Part shown: one piece after another, positions 51,975 through 62,604 of the stretch
Layout of the letters: every line of letters begins with the position of its first letter
Numbering within the stretch: the stretch's first letter is position 1
From: Lachnospiraceae bacterium
GTDB lineage: Bacteria > Bacillota_A > Clostridia > Lachnospirales > Lachnospiraceae
Direction: 5' to 3'
NCBI GenBank assembly: GCA_017522685.1
Contig: JAFWYN010000001.1
Location: 1-64,000, forward strand
DNA length: 64,000 bases
Program-made: the position numbers and the translations under genes
The notes under the pieces: generated by a model
Database searches by the model: none
Seen by the model: the letters and a program-made list of their open reading frames with translations, nothing else
What the model was told of the DNA's origin: nothing

Positions 51975-53329
51975 TGGAAAAGAAGGAATTCCTGAGGAAA
52001 ATTCAGAAGTATCAACGAAAACTGAATAGAGCAGAATTGGTGCAGAATCTGATATTTTCTTTATGCATCGGTGCGGGGATAGGAATTCTGTTTCAGATAG
52101 TAGCTTTTCTGGTGGTCTTCTATCCGGCTAATTGGTATAGTATTGCAGCCTTGCTGATAGCGGCGGTGACAGCGGTGGTGCTTACCCTGTGCAGAAAAAA
52201 GAGTATGCAACAGACCGCACTTTATATGGACCGTTTTGGATTTCAGGAGAGAATCGTAACGGCCTTTGAGCACTTGGAGGAAGACGGGGAGATGCTTCGC
52301 CTTCAAAGGGAGGATGCCATGAAGCAGCTGCAATCCAAGGAAGATAGGATAAAGATTTCCCTGTTGAAGGGCTGGAAGCAACCGGTATTTACCCTGGGGC
52401 TTTTGGTAGTCATGGTGGTGCTGATGCTGATGCCCTCTGAAACCAAGAGGCAGGCAAAGGCCCTGCATATGGTACGGGAAGAGGCACAGGAGAAGCAGGA
52501 GGAACTACAGGAAGTATTGGAAGAAATGGAGGAGCTGGCAGAAAACACCTTGACTCCGGAACAGCTGGCGGCCCTTCAAGAGATGATAGAAAGTCTGCAG
52601 TCTTCCATGCAGGAATATAATAAGGTGGAGTCTGCAGAAGCCTTGCAGGCAGTCAATCAAAAACTGGATTATAAATATCATAATATGCAACAGCAGTTGG
52701 AAAATATGGTTGCTCAGCAGATGCTGAGCAGCGGTGCGGCGGCATCCTTTCAGTCCCTGGAGGCTATGCAACAAATGGCGGAAATGATGCAGGAGCTTCA
52801 GAATAGCGGAATGCAGGATGGCAGTCCCTCTTTGGCCGGCAATCAGGGCCAAAACGGACAGCAATCGGGGAATGGCCAGCAGGGTAACGGTAATTCCGCA
52901 AATAACGGCCAGAATGGTCAGAACGGTAATACGCCCGGCGACGGACAGAACGGCCAAAGTAGTAATGGTCAGGGAAGTGGCCAGGGCCAAGGCCAAGGAA
53001 CCGGTCAAGGTCAAGGACAGGGTCAAGGTCAGGGGACCGGTGAAGGAAGCGGTCAGGGCCGTGGAGAGGGCAGCGGAAGCTCACCTCACGACTATGTAAG
53101 TATCCCCAATGAAATTATGGATACGGGTAATCTGTCCGGAAGTGCAAACGGCCATGAAAATTCGGACTTTTTCCGGACGCAAAACGGTATTAGCTGGGAA
53201 GGCAATCATGTGTCTCATGAGGCAGTTATGGGTACCTATGAGCAGAAGGCATATGAGGGAATTGCTGCAGGAAGATATCCCAGCGGTATGGAGGAAGTCA
53301 TTAAGGAATATTTTGCAAGCTTTAATTAG
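51974..53329 (+). CDS. Membrane protein with coiled coil and Gln/Gly-rich linker
   Basis: 451 residues. Two N-terminal transmembrane helices (about 22-66), another at about 138-155, then a glutamate-rich coiled coil (EEAQEKQEELQEVLEEMEEL, on to about 265), a low-complexity Gln/Gly/Asn linker (about 290-385, GQGQGQGTG-type) and a short C-terminal domain (HDYVSIPNEIMDTG, then GYAEQKAYEGI-like repeats of the DUF4175 kind). It probably forms part of an envelope complex with the MoxR and VWA proteins that follow. Confidence 0.65.
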   Translation: MEKKEFLRKIQKYQRKLNRAELVQNLIFSLCIGAGIGILFQIVAFLVVFYPANWYSIAALLIAAVTAVVLTLCRKKSMQQTALYMDRFGFQERIVTAFEHLEEDGEMLRLQREDAMKQLQSKEDRIKISLLKGWKQPVFTLGLLVVMVVLMLMPSETKRQAKALHMVREEAQEKQEELQEVLEEMEELAENTLTPEQLAALQEMIESLQSSMQEYNKVESAEALQAVNQKLDYKYHNMQQQLENMVAQQMLSSGAAASFQSLEAMQQMAEMMQELQNSGMQDGSPSLAGNQGQNGQQSGNGQQGNGNSANNGQNGQNGNTPGDGQNGQSSNGQGSGQGQGQGTGQGQGQGQGQGTGEGSGQGRGEGSGSSPHDYVSIPNEIMDTGNLSGSANGHENSDFFRTQNGISWEGNHVSHEAVMGTYEQKAYEGIAAGRYPSGMEEVIKEYFASFN

Positions 53330-53347
53330 GGCTTAGGAGGAAGAAAG

Positions 53348-54322
53348 ATGAGCGAGTTGGATAGAAGCAGACTGCAGGATGCGACATATATGGCAGGTCT
53401 TGTGGCAGAATGTGAAAAAGAGATACAGAAGGGAATCATCGGCCAGAAGGATATCATTCATCAGGTGATTCTGGCCATGCTGACCGGTGGTAATGTACTG
53501 CTGGAGGGTATGCCGGGACTTGGCAAAACCAAGCTGGTGAGCACCATCAGTAAGGTCTTTGATTTGTCCTTTAAGAGAATCCAGTTTACACCGGATTTGA
53601 TGCCCAGTGATGTGACAGGTACCAATATTATCGTAAAGAACGAGCAGGGAAGCGGCTTCTCCTTTGAGAAGGGCCCTATATTTGCCAATCTGATACTGGC
53701 GGACGAAATTAACCGTGCTACACCCAAGACCCAGTCCGCACTTTTAGAAGCTATGCAGGAGCATACAGTGACCGTGGGCAATGACAGTCATAAGCTGGAG
53801 GAGCCTTTTTTGGTACTGGCTACCCAGAACCCTATTGAAAATGAAGGTACCTATCCTTTGCCGGAGGCACAGCTGGACCGTTTTATGTTTAAGATACTGG
53901 TGAAATTCCCCGGAAAAGAGGAACTGAAGGAAATCGTGAATCTGACAGAGGGAGGTAAGGCGCCGACCATTGAAAAGAAAATGGATGGAGAAGCTTTGCT
54001 TGCAGCCAGAGAGCTGGTAAATCAGATACCCATCGCCGATGCAGTAATGGATTATCTGCTGGATATTGTCATGGAAACCCATGCGTCCAACCCTTATATC
54101 AGGGAAGGTGCCAGCCCAAGAGCGGCACAGGCATTGGTAAGGGCAGCAAAGGCAAAGGCCTTTCTGGACGGCAGATTTAATGTATCCTTCAAGGATGTGG
54201 AGGATGCGGCATATCCGGTGCTTCGACATCGTATTATTGTGAGCTTTGATGCCATCAGTGAAGGAATCAATGAAGATGCAGTGATTAAACAGATTTTGGA
54301 GGCAAAGAAGCCTAGAGTATAA
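53348..54322 (+). CDS. MoxR-family AAA+ ATPase
   Basis: 324 residues. Walker A EGMPGLGKTKLV, Walker B LILADEINRATPKTQSALLEAMQE and the MoxR-specific FLVLATQNPIENEGTYPLPEAQLDRF are clear. Family members act as chaperones activating VWA-domain partners; a DUF58 and a VWA gene follow directly. RBS TTAGGAGGAAG. Confidence 0.95.
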   Translation: MSELDRSRLQDATYMAGLVAECEKEIQKGIIGQKDIIHQVILAMLTGGNVLLEGMPGLGKTKLVSTISKVFDLSFKRIQFTPDLMPSDVTGTNIIVKNEQGSGFSFEKGPIFANLILADEINRATPKTQSALLEAMQEHTVTVGNDSHKLEEPFLVLATQNPIENEGTYPLPEAQLDRFMFKILVKFPGKEELKEIVNLTEGGKAPTIEKKMDGEALLAARELVNQIPIADAVMDYLLDIVMETHASNPYIREGASPRAAQALVRAAKAKAFLDGRFNVSFKDVEDAAYPVLRHRIIVSFDAISEGINEDAVIKQILEAKKPRV

Positions 54323-54348
54323 GCATACAGAGACGGAAGGTGAGTAGT

Positions 54349-55230
54349 ATGATGTTGGACAGTGCATTCTTTGAAAGGCTGTCCCGGTTAAGGTTGCAAA
54401 TGGGACATAAATCTTCCATGAATCTGACCGGTAATCGCAAATCCGTACAGAAGGGGTCTTCCACAGAGTTTTCGGATTTTCGGGAATATATGCCGGGAGA
54501 TGATATCCGTCGCATAGACTGGAATGCCTACGGTCGATTGGACAGGCTGTATGTTAAGGAGTATATGGAAGAGAAGGAGGCTGTGGTTTCGATTCTTTTA
54601 GATACCAGCGCTTCCATGAATTACGGAAATAATAAAAAAAGTGATTTGGCAGGGAAACTGGCCGGTGCTTTAGGATATCTGGGTCTTAATAATATGGACC
54701 GTGTCATCCTTTATGATATGAAACGGATGCAATCTCCTTTTGTGAGTAACGGCGGTCGTAAGGCCATATGGGGACTGAATGAATGGCTGGAGAAGTGTGA
54801 GTACGGTGATACCGTGGATATCCTTACGGCTGTCAAAGCACTTGTACCCAAGGGACCGGGAGTCACCATATTGATTAGTGATTTTCTGCAGGAATCTTTT
54901 TTAGAAGAACAAAGCGAAGTATTAACTCAGATTTTGCGGTTTTTGAATTATAGGCGTCAGAAGACAGTGTTTTTGCAGGTTCTGGCGGGGGAAGAGTTGG
55001 ATGTAAATCTGACCGGTACTCTGAATCTGATTGATATGGAGGATAAGAGTACTTTGCGTGTCACCATGGATGCTACAGGAATCCAGACCTATGGCAAGGC
55101 ACTACAGGAATTTACCGGACGATTGCAGCGGGAATGTGCCAAAGCCGGTGCTGTTTATGCACTTTGTAATACGAACCGGGATTTCTACCAGATGATGTTT
55201 ACTGATTTGAGGATGTTATATGATATTTGA
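54349..55230 (+). CDS. DUF58-domain protein
   Basis: 293 residues from ATG 54349, with GGAAGG 8 nt upstream. The DUF58 signature STEFSDFREYMPGDDIRRID is present, followed by a VWA-like fold with degenerate MIDAS (LLDTSASMNYG). Typical partner of MoxR ATPases. Overlaps the large VWA gene by 11 bp. Confidence 0.9.
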   Translation: MMLDSAFFERLSRLRLQMGHKSSMNLTGNRKSVQKGSSTEFSDFREYMPGDDIRRIDWNAYGRLDRLYVKEYMEEKEAVVSILLDTSASMNYGNNKKSDLAGKLAGALGYLGLNNMDRVILYDMKRMQSPFVSNGGRKAIWGLNEWLEKCEYGDTVDILTAVKALVPKGPGVTILISDFLQESFLEEQSEVLTQILRFLNYRRQKTVFLQVLAGEELDVNLTGTLNLIDMEDKSTLRVTMDATGIQTYGKALQEFTGRLQRECAKAGAVYALCNTNRDFYQMMFTDLRMLYDI

Positions 55231-58200
55231 GAGCTTATGGCCGCTTGTTTTTTTGTTGGCGGTGCCCATTATCATAATTTTATATTTGTTAAAGCCGAAG
55301 GGGGAGGATTATGAAATCTCCTCCAACCTTTTGTGGACAAAAATATTGAAAAATCAGCAGTCTAAGACCTTTTTTGAAAAGTTTGTTCAAAATATCCTGA
55401 TGTATTTGCAGATATTGATTGTGCTTTTGCTTATTCTGGCATTGATGTCCCCTTTTATCCGGATGGAGGGAAAGAGCGGCGGACGGAAGATTATTCTGAT
55501 GGATACCGGTGCAAGTATGCAGCATAAAAATGCAAACGGCAAGACTCGTCTGGAAGAAGCTGTGAAGCTGGCGGAAGACTATATACGTACCATGGGGAAC
55601 ACCAAGGTCAGTATTGTGACGGAGGACGGCTGTGAAACCAGACTGCTGGCAGTGGACAGTACGGATAAGGTGCAGTTGACTCGGATTTTGCAGGAGTTAA
55701 GCTGCAGCGATGGTGGCAGCAGTTTGTTGGAAACCCAGTCCATACTGGACAATCTGGCCGGTGAAACGGAGGAAGAAGCAGCGGATCTGCTGGTATTTAC
55801 GGACGGTTCGGGAGCGGATGACTTTGAACAGTTGCAATGTGCCGGCACGAAAGAATTGTATGTGGTAGGTGATAAGGTCAGTAATCTGGCCAATGAATAT
55901 ACGGTCTATACCGAAAGGGAAGACGGTCTTTTTGATGTGCTTGTCAGCATTACTAATTATAGTGACAGCGGTGTAGCCTGTGATGTGGGAATCTATGGAG
56001 AGGACAATCAGCTGTTACTGCTAAAGGCCATGGAATGGAAACCTTCGGAGAATAAGGTATGCCTGATGGAAGGCTTGGAATGGCAGGGAGAATGGATCCG
56101 GGCGGAATTGACCGGTATTACCTTTGCAGATGGGGCAAAAGACAGCCTTGCAGCAGATGATACCTCCTATGCAGTGAAGAATAAAGGGAATCTGATCCGG
56201 GGATTGCTGGTGGGTGAAGGCAATATCTTTATAGAAAAGGCGTATCAGGCGGTGACCGGTGAAAGTATTACCAAAAGTGTTTCCGTAGAGGCGAAACCGG
56301 ATGACAGCTATAATGTGGTGATTTATGATGTCGGGCAGGGTGAAGCGCTGCAAACCGGTAACCGGCTAATATTTGGGGATGCATATCAGAATTCAGCAGG
56401 GACACTGGAACATGTGGTGCTGAATATGACCGCCTGTGAACTCACATCCGGTTTGACTGATTTTAATATCGGCGTAAATAAGGCTTATTATTTTGATTTG
56501 CCGGAGGGGGCACAAAGCTTTCTGAAATATGAGGGAAAAACAGTAGGATATTATCGGGATACGGAAGATGCCCGTGAAATTGTGGTGGGTTTTGATATCA
56601 GAGAGTCGGACTTTCCTTTACGGGCGGAATTTCCCGTATTTCTGGCCAATGCCATGATTTATTTGTCCGATACCTCATGGTTGGCTACGGACATATATTA
56701 TGCGGGAGAAACGCTGGCCATACAGCCTTGGGCAGAACCGGAAGAAGGTACGGTACCGGCTTACTTAAAGAATGCCGGTTGTTATCAGCTTGGGAATGAG
56801 GAGTATGCGGAAGCCTATGTGGTGCGCTTTCAGACAGCCACAGAGTCAGATGGCCGAAAGACAGCGGAATCCATAACCGGGGACAGTGGATTTAGGCAAA
56901 TGAAAGTCAGACAGACCTTACGGAATCTGTTTCTTATGCTGGTGCTTATTATGCTGGTGACGGAATGGGTGATTTATGTAAGGCAGATGCGTTATAAGGG
57001 TAAATTTTATCTTTTATGGCGGGTTGCAGTGACCTTTTGCGTGGTATTGGCTTTGCTGGGATTAAAGCTACCCATGGGAAGCAATCGGACGGCTACGGTC
57101 TTTCTGGTGGACTTATCCAATAGTAACCGGGCACATCTGGAAGAGGCGAAAGCCTATCTTAAGGATATGGTGGTGCAGATGCCCGCAGGGAATTCTTACG
57201 GTATCGTTACTTTTGGAAATGACGTGCAGGTGGAGCAGTTTGTGACAGCGGACAAAAAGTACGTGGAGCTTATGACTCTGCCGGAGAAGACGGCTACCAA
57301 TTATGAAGAAGCCATAGCCAAGGGACTCTCCATGATACCGGAGAATGCAAAGGGCAGATTGGTCATACTGACGGACGGAAAAGAAACCAAGGGTGATATC
57401 GGACGTATGACACAGGCGGTAATGTCTTCCCATACGGAAGTGCTTACCCTTTTGTACGAAGATGAGGCGGTACAGGATGCTTATATAGAGCAGGTGACTT
57501 TGCCGGCATATTTGCATCCCGGGGACAAATATGCGGTGAATATCGCGGTAGAGAGTAATTATGATACAGACGCGGTGCTTGAGCTATATCACGGAAGTAA
57601 TCAAACGGGCACTCATTCGGTGCATCTGAATAAAGGAAGAAATCATTTTGTAATTCATGAAACTGTCAGCGAAGAGGCGGCGGGAAATGCCATGGAAAGC
57701 CTTCGCGTACAGGTGAAGGCGGAGGGGGACGGCTGTGAGGAAAATAACAGCTATAATGCTTTTTCCGTAGTGGAATCCCCGCCCAAGGTATTGGTGATAT
57801 CCGACCGGAATACGGATGTAACCAATTTCTCCGGTATATTACAGGCAGCAGGCTGTGATTACAGTGTGGTATCGGCCTTTAATGCGCCGGCTACCATACA
57901 GGATATGCTGGCATATAAATCCATTGTGCTGGTGGATACCTATATTGATGATTTGCCCCAGGGATTTTTGGACAATCTGGAGGCTTATGTAAAGGATTAC
58001 GGATGCGGCTTTGTGTGCTGTGGCGGCGAGGACAGCTTCGCGCTGGGCGGCTATCGTGACACGGTGATTGAGACCGTGCTTCCCGTGGATATGGAGCTTC
58101 GCAATATGAATGAGGCACCATCCATGGCTATGGTAATGGTGGTGGATCATTCCGGAAGTATGATGGGTGAGATGTCCGGACAGGGCGGCAGTAATCTGGA

Positions 58201-59653
58201 TGTGGCTATCAAGTCAGTCAATGTGGCAGTGGATAATCTGCGGGACAAGGACTATGTAGGTGTTCTTACCTTTGACGACGGTTATGACTGGCAAGTAGAA
58301 ATTACCACAGCGGATGCAAGACAGTCCATTAAAGAGAGTGTCAAGAAAATCGAAGCCGGCGGTGGCACTACCATAAAACCTGCCTTGTTTGAGGCATATG
58401 ATAAGATTGCAAAGAGTAATGCAGCCGTAAAGCATGTAATATTATTGACGGATGGTATGGGAGAGACTACTGACTATCAGGATGTAATCAATGCATTCAG
58501 TAACAGCGGTATTACACTTTCCACAGTTGCCGTAGGAGAAGGTTCAGATAAAAAGCTTTTGGAAAACCTGGCAGATAAATGCGGCGGAAGATATTATTAT
58601 TCAGACTTGTCTTCCGACATTCCCAAGATTTTTGCCAGAGAGGTATTCTTAGGCGGAGACAGCTTCCTGCAAAACGGTGATTTTTCACTAATGGTACGAA
58701 GCGGTCATGAACTGACAAAGGAACTTTTTACGCAGGGTTGGCCCTATGTATACGGTTATGTGGCGGCAACCCCCAAAGCAGCATCATCTTCTGTAATTGC
58801 AGTGGCCGGAAAGGACGATCCCTTACTGACCGTGTGGCAGTATGGTCTGGGTAGGGCAGTGGCATGGAACAGTGATGTAACAGGAGAATGGACCGCAGCC
58901 TTTGAAGGAAAAGAGGATTACGTGCAGCTTTGGAAGCGTGTGATTGATTATTCCGCAGGAAACGCAGATATGGGAGAGGACCGTGTGAATGTGGTAACTG
59001 CTGAGGGTGTCACCGAAATAATGTACGAAGCAAGGGATTACGGAACAGAAACAGAAATCATCACTACCGTAATAGGGCCGGATGGAGAATCCTCGGAAGT
59101 TAAGCTTTTTGCAACCGCACCCGGCAAATATAAAGCCCAGCTTCCCACGGGACAAACCGGTATGTATCATTTGAACGTACGCAGGCAGGAAAATGGTGAG
59201 ATTAGTAATTATATGATTACAGCCGCTGCCGTACAGTTTTCGGATGAATATAAATTTGATGTGGATACCGGAAATTATTTTGAATTTATCACAGCCTGCG
59301 GAAAAGTGATTTCTGAGGAGGAGTACTTATGGAATAAAATAACTGCCGGTACCACGGGAATGCGTTCCATAACCAATTTCCTGATTGGTCTTGGGTTAAT
59401 GCTTTTCCTGGCCGATGTGGCAATGAGAAGATTCCAATATGTACCAAAGAGGATATCTGGAAAGCCGAAAGCGGAAGCGCAGGTAGAAATAAGTAAGAAG
59501 ATAGCAGTATCTGAAGAAACGGCCGTAACGGTGCCGAAACAGGTGGAGAAGGTTTCAAAACCTAAGGAGAAAACAAAGAAAGCCAAGAAACAGGAAACAC
59601 AATCCTTAGATACCTCCTCGCTACTTAAGAAAAAAGATGAGCGAAATATCTAA
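55220..59653 (+). CDS. Large BatA-like membrane protein with several VWA domains
   Basis: 1477 residues. The N-terminal BatA-type membrane region (LWPLVFLLAVPIIIILYLLK, then helices to about 80) is followed by a VWA-like domain (ILMDTGASMQ, about 92), membrane helices at about 565-620, a second VWA-like domain (FLVDLSNSNRAH, about 627), a GATase-like domain (about 855-950) and a canonical VWA with MIDAS (MVVDHSGSMMGEMSG, about 973). It ends with a transmembrane helix (about 1385-1405) and a basic Lys/Glu tail. It looks like several Bat-type genes fused into one. Probably the main envelope component acted on by the MoxR ATPase. Confidence 0.88.
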   Translation: MIFESLWPLVFLLAVPIIIILYLLKPKGEDYEISSNLLWTKILKNQQSKTFFEKFVQNILMYLQILIVLLLILALMSPFIRMEGKSGGRKIILMDTGASMQHKNANGKTRLEEAVKLAEDYIRTMGNTKVSIVTEDGCETRLLAVDSTDKVQLTRILQELSCSDGGSSLLETQSILDNLAGETEEEAADLLVFTDGSGADDFEQLQCAGTKELYVVGDKVSNLANEYTVYTEREDGLFDVLVSITNYSDSGVACDVGIYGEDNQLLLLKAMEWKPSENKVCLMEGLEWQGEWIRAELTGITFADGAKDSLAADDTSYAVKNKGNLIRGLLVGEGNIFIEKAYQAVTGESITKSVSVEAKPDDSYNVVIYDVGQGEALQTGNRLIFGDAYQNSAGTLEHVVLNMTACELTSGLTDFNIGVNKAYYFDLPEGAQSFLKYEGKTVGYYRDTEDAREIVVGFDIRESDFPLRAEFPVFLANAMIYLSDTSWLATDIYYAGETLAIQPWAEPEEGTVPAYLKNAGCYQLGNEEYAEAYVVRFQTATESDGRKTAESITGDSGFRQMKVRQTLRNLFLMLVLIMLVTEWVIYVRQMRYKGKFYLLWRVAVTFCVVLALLGLKLPMGSNRTATVFLVDLSNSNRAHLEEAKAYLKDMVVQMPAGNSYGIVTFGNDVQVEQFVTADKKYVELMTLPEKTATNYEEAIAKGLSMIPENAKGRLVILTDGKETKGDIGRMTQAVMSSHTEVLTLLYEDEAVQDAYIEQVTLPAYLHPGDKYAVNIAVESNYDTDAVLELYHGSNQTGTHSVHLNKGRNHFVIHETVSEEAAGNAMESLRVQVKAEGDGCEENNSYNAFSVVESPPKVLVISDRNTDVTNFSGILQAAGCDYSVVSAFNAPATIQDMLAYKSIVLVDTYIDDLPQGFLDNLEAYVKDYGCGFVCCGGEDSFALGGYRDTVIETVLPVDMELRNMNEAPSMAMVMVVDHSGSMMGEMSGQGGSNLDVAIKSVNVAVDNLRDKDYVGVLTFDDGYDWQVEITTADARQSIKESVKKIEAGGGTTIKPALFEAYDKIAKSNAAVKHVILLTDGMGETTDYQDVINAFSNSGITLSTVAVGEGSDKKLLENLADKCGGRYYYSDLSSDIPKIFAREVFLGGDSFLQNGDFSLMVRSGHELTKELFTQGWPYVYGYVAATPKAASSSVIAVAGKDDPLLTVWQYGLGRAVAWNSDVTGEWTAAFEGKEDYVQLWKRVIDYSAGNADMGEDRVNVVTAEGVTEIMYEARDYGTETEIITTVIGPDGESSEVKLFATAPGKYKAQLPTGQTGMYHLNVRRQENGEISNYMITAAAVQFSDEYKFDVDTGNYFEFITACGKVISEEEYLWNKITAGTTGMRSITNFLIGLGLMLFLADVAMRRFQYVPKRISGKPKAEAQVEISKKIAVSEETAVTVPKQVEKVSKPKEKTKKAKKQETQSLDTSSLLKKKDERNI

Positions 59654-59657
59654 AATG

Positions 59658-59690
59658 AAATCGGGATGGTTGGACCATCCCGGTTTTCAA
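59658..59690. terminator. Bidirectional terminator between VWA operon and PBP gene
   Basis: CGGGATGGT / ACCATCCCG with a TGG loop, flanked by A-rich sequence on the left and T-rich sequence on the right, serving both convergent genes. Confidence 0.85.
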
Positions 59691-59707
59691 TTTGTTCTGA
59701 ATTTCAG

Positions 59708-62398
59708 TTATTGAGGTTGTTGCTGTTGCATCTGTTGTTGTGCATTTAATACTTCTTGAATACGGATATTCAGTTCTTCCTGCTGTATCTGCAAAATCAC
59801 CGGATAATCGGGATTCAGGAAGAATTCTGCATCATGCTGGCACATATTGGAGGTTTTGGGCATCTGGTACACTATGGTGCCATCCGGTTGTTCAATAGGT
59901 ATTTCAGAACCCTTATGCAGGGATTCGTGTTCTACCGGAGTCATAAGCCATGAACCGGTGTATTGGAAAGGACACTCGGCAGCGGCAATCAGATTGTCAT
60001 AGGCACAAATCTGTCCGTAATAATGCACATCACAAAGTTCCATAGGAATGGTATCCTCTTCAAAGTATTCCGTTACGATACATGCAGGATCGCAAGTGTC
60101 CGGGTTGGGAAGCTTTCCGGAAAGCTTACATATTTCCGCTTCCACAATACCGGTAGGAATCTCAAAATCCTGATCGGGAAGGTTCTCATGCACGGATTTC
60201 ATTACATTACGCCAAATGTTTTTGGCAATATTGGTTTCCTGGTTAACACCGCTGGAAATCATCTTGTGATTGTTGTCATAACCTGCCCAGGTAGAACAGG
60301 TGTAGTAGGGGGTATAGCCTGCAAACCATACGTCCACATTGCTGGAGGTCGTACCGGTCTTACCGGCAATAGCCATAGTATTACTAAAACGGACACGGGT
60401 ACCGGTTCCTTTGGTAACTACATCCCTCATGGCATCCGTTAACAGGAAAGCAGTGGTTTCTTTGATAACCTGCTTTGTTTTCGGAGTTCTGTTATCTAAG
60501 AGAATTCTGCCATCCGAAGTTTCCACTGTTTTGTACAGTCGGGGCTTGGTATAAATACCGCCGTTGGCAATGGATGCATATGCTGCCGTCAATTCTTCGT
60601 TGGATACACCGGTGGTAATACCGCCAAGAGCCAGAGGCTGCTTTGCATCATAGAAAAGCTGACCGTTCACTTCTTTGCCATCAGCCAATTGCTTGAAACC
60701 GAAATTCTCTGCATAATCATAGCCCAATCTGGGAGTGATTTGTGTCAATGTCTTTACTGCTACAATATTCAAAGATTGTTCAATGCCGTAACGGATGCTG
60801 CAAAGCCCCTTGTATTTGGTTTCGTCATACCAGTTACTAACCGCCTTTCCGTCATCGTAGAAGAAAGGTGCATCGTTGTATACGTTTGCAAGGGTAAGTC
60901 CGGCACTATCCAGCGCGGGTGCATAGGCAGCTAACACTTTAAAGGTGGAACCGGGCTGACGATAAGAGCCGGTAGCACGGTTAAAGGTCAGTCGTCCTTC
61001 CTTAGGACCGCGGCCGCCGGACATGGCAGCAACGTAGCCTGTTTTTTGATCCATGATATATACGGAAACCTGAGGCTGGACAGTGGTACGGATACGTTCT
61101 ACATATTCGTCCCCTTCCTGCAATAAAGCGGCTTTGTATTCTTCAAATTTGGCCTGTGCCTCCTCCGGACTGTCGAACAATAAGTCGAAATTAGGCTCAC
61201 CATTGTTTTTAAAGTAGAGAGTCATCATTTCCTTACTGTAATTCTGTGTCTCACCGTCTTTGCTTGTGATGGTCAATGCACAGTCTAATTCGTATTGGAC
61301 ATAATCCGGATAGTTCTCCGGGTTGTTAACTTCATAATCTACAATGGCCTGAATCTTCGGATCCATGGTGGACATAATACGGAGCCCGCCGGAATATAAA
61401 AGCTGGTCTACCTGGGATTCCGTATATAATCCGGTTGCCAGTAAATCCTCACGTACATCATAGGTGAGGGCATCTACAAAATAGCTGCTGGAGGTATTGT
61501 TCTCTAAAAAGTCTACATTGTGTCTTTCGATGCGCTCATAAACATTATCAGCCATGGCTTCGTCATATTCTGCTTGAGTAATAAACTCAAATTTCAGCAT
61601 GTATTTCAAACATTTTGCTCTACGTTCAGCATTTTTTTCGGGATGGCTGATGGGGTTATATTTGGAAGGATTCTGGGTAATAACCGCAATAGTAGCGGAT
61701 TCGGAAATGGTCAGTGCACTGACTGATTTGCCGAAATAACGCTGGGCAGCGGCTTCCACACCCAAGGTGTTCTGACCCAGGTTGATGGTATTCATGTAGC
61801 TTTCCAGAATTTCTTCCTTGGACATAACCTTTGACAGCTCAATGGCCAGGTATTGTTCCTGCAATTTACGTTTTACGGATTTGATGATATTACCGTCTTC
61901 CTCCATCCAGCCCGTAAAAATACGGTTCTTTAAAAGCTGCTGGGTAATGGTACTTGCACCCTGCTGTTCGTCACCCATGGTCTTAAGGAACTGATATCCG
62001 GCACGGAGAATACCCATGAAGTCCACTCCGTTATGCTCATAAAAACGTTCGTCCTCAATGGCTACCACAGCATCTGCCATGTGTTTGGGAATCTGATCCA
62101 TGCTTACCAGGATACGGTTGGAATTGGCGGCTACCAATTCATCGATTTTATTGCCTTCTATGTCATATACAAAAGTAGCTTCTTCCGTGGATGCCAGCTG
62201 AGCCGTGGTAATGGGAGGCGTAGAAGCCAGTATACCATTGTACATACCCAGAGCTGCAGCAATGCCCCAAACTACGATGCCAATCAAGGCAGTGATGAGA
62301 AGCATGACCAGTGTAAGCAACAGTTTGCGACCGAATTTGCCGCCTTTTGCATTAAGGGCACGTTGCTTTGCCTGAATCCCTTTTTGTGTATAATTCAT
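59708..62398 (-). CDS. Class A penicillin-binding protein (PBP1A type)
   Basis: 896 residues, a bifunctional peptidoglycan glycosyltransferase/transpeptidase. Cytoplasmic N-terminus and one transmembrane helix (about 27-54). The GT51 domain has catalytic Glu in VAIEDERFYEHNGVD, then GASTITQQLLKN. The transpeptidase domain has SxxK in RQPGSTFKVL (about 480), SxN in IEQSLNIVAVK and KTGT at about 683. The C-terminus has a cysteine-containing segment (SGKLPNPDTCDPACIV) and a Gln-rich tail. Longer than many homologues owing to inserts between the domains. Confidence 0.93.
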   Translation of the reverse strand: MNYTQKGIQAKQRALNAKGGKFGRKLLLTLVMLLITALIGIVVWGIAAALGMYNGILASTPPITTAQLASTEEATFVYDIEGNKIDELVAANSNRILVSMDQIPKHMADAVVAIEDERFYEHNGVDFMGILRAGYQFLKTMGDEQQGASTITQQLLKNRIFTGWMEEDGNIIKSVKRKLQEQYLAIELSKVMSKEEILESYMNTINLGQNTLGVEAAAQRYFGKSVSALTISESATIAVITQNPSKYNPISHPEKNAERRAKCLKYMLKFEFITQAEYDEAMADNVYERIERHNVDFLENNTSSSYFVDALTYDVREDLLATGLYTESQVDQLLYSGGLRIMSTMDPKIQAIVDYEVNNPENYPDYVQYELDCALTITSKDGETQNYSKEMMTLYFKNNGEPNFDLLFDSPEEAQAKFEEYKAALLQEGDEYVERIRTTVQPQVSVYIMDQKTGYVAAMSGGRGPKEGRLTFNRATGSYRQPGSTFKVLAAYAPALDSAGLTLANVYNDAPFFYDDGKAVSNWYDETKYKGLCSIRYGIEQSLNIVAVKTLTQITPRLGYDYAENFGFKQLADGKEVNGQLFYDAKQPLALGGITTGVSNEELTAAYASIANGGIYTKPRLYKTVETSDGRILLDNRTPKTKQVIKETTAFLLTDAMRDVVTKGTGTRVRFSNTMAIAGKTGTTSSNVDVWFAGYTPYYTCSTWAGYDNNHKMISSGVNQETNIAKNIWRNVMKSVHENLPDQDFEIPTGIVEAEICKLSGKLPNPDTCDPACIVTEYFEEDTIPMELCDVHYYGQICAYDNLIAAAECPFQYTGSWLMTPVEHESLHKGSEIPIEQPDGTIVYQMPKTSNMCQHDAEFFLNPDYPVILQIQQEELNIRIQEVLNAQQQMQQQQPQ

Positions 62399-62604
62399 AA
62401 TAACTCCTTCTTTCTATATGAAAAAATGATATGGTCAAAATTTATATCCCAATTATTATACCAAATAATCCTATGTAAATAAAGATTAATTTTGTTTATT
62501 AAGAATTGTTCACGAAAACTTCAGATTTATTCGGTTTTTCTTCCAAACTTTGTGTTTTTCGTATATACTATATAGGTACAAAGGATGAAAGGCCGTAAAA
62601 AATT

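Noticed and set aside
52505..53099. Open frames in other phases over the Gln/Gly linker of the 451-residue membrane protein
   Set aside because: They arise from low-complexity coding sequence; the plus-strand frame has continuous operon overlaps on both sides.
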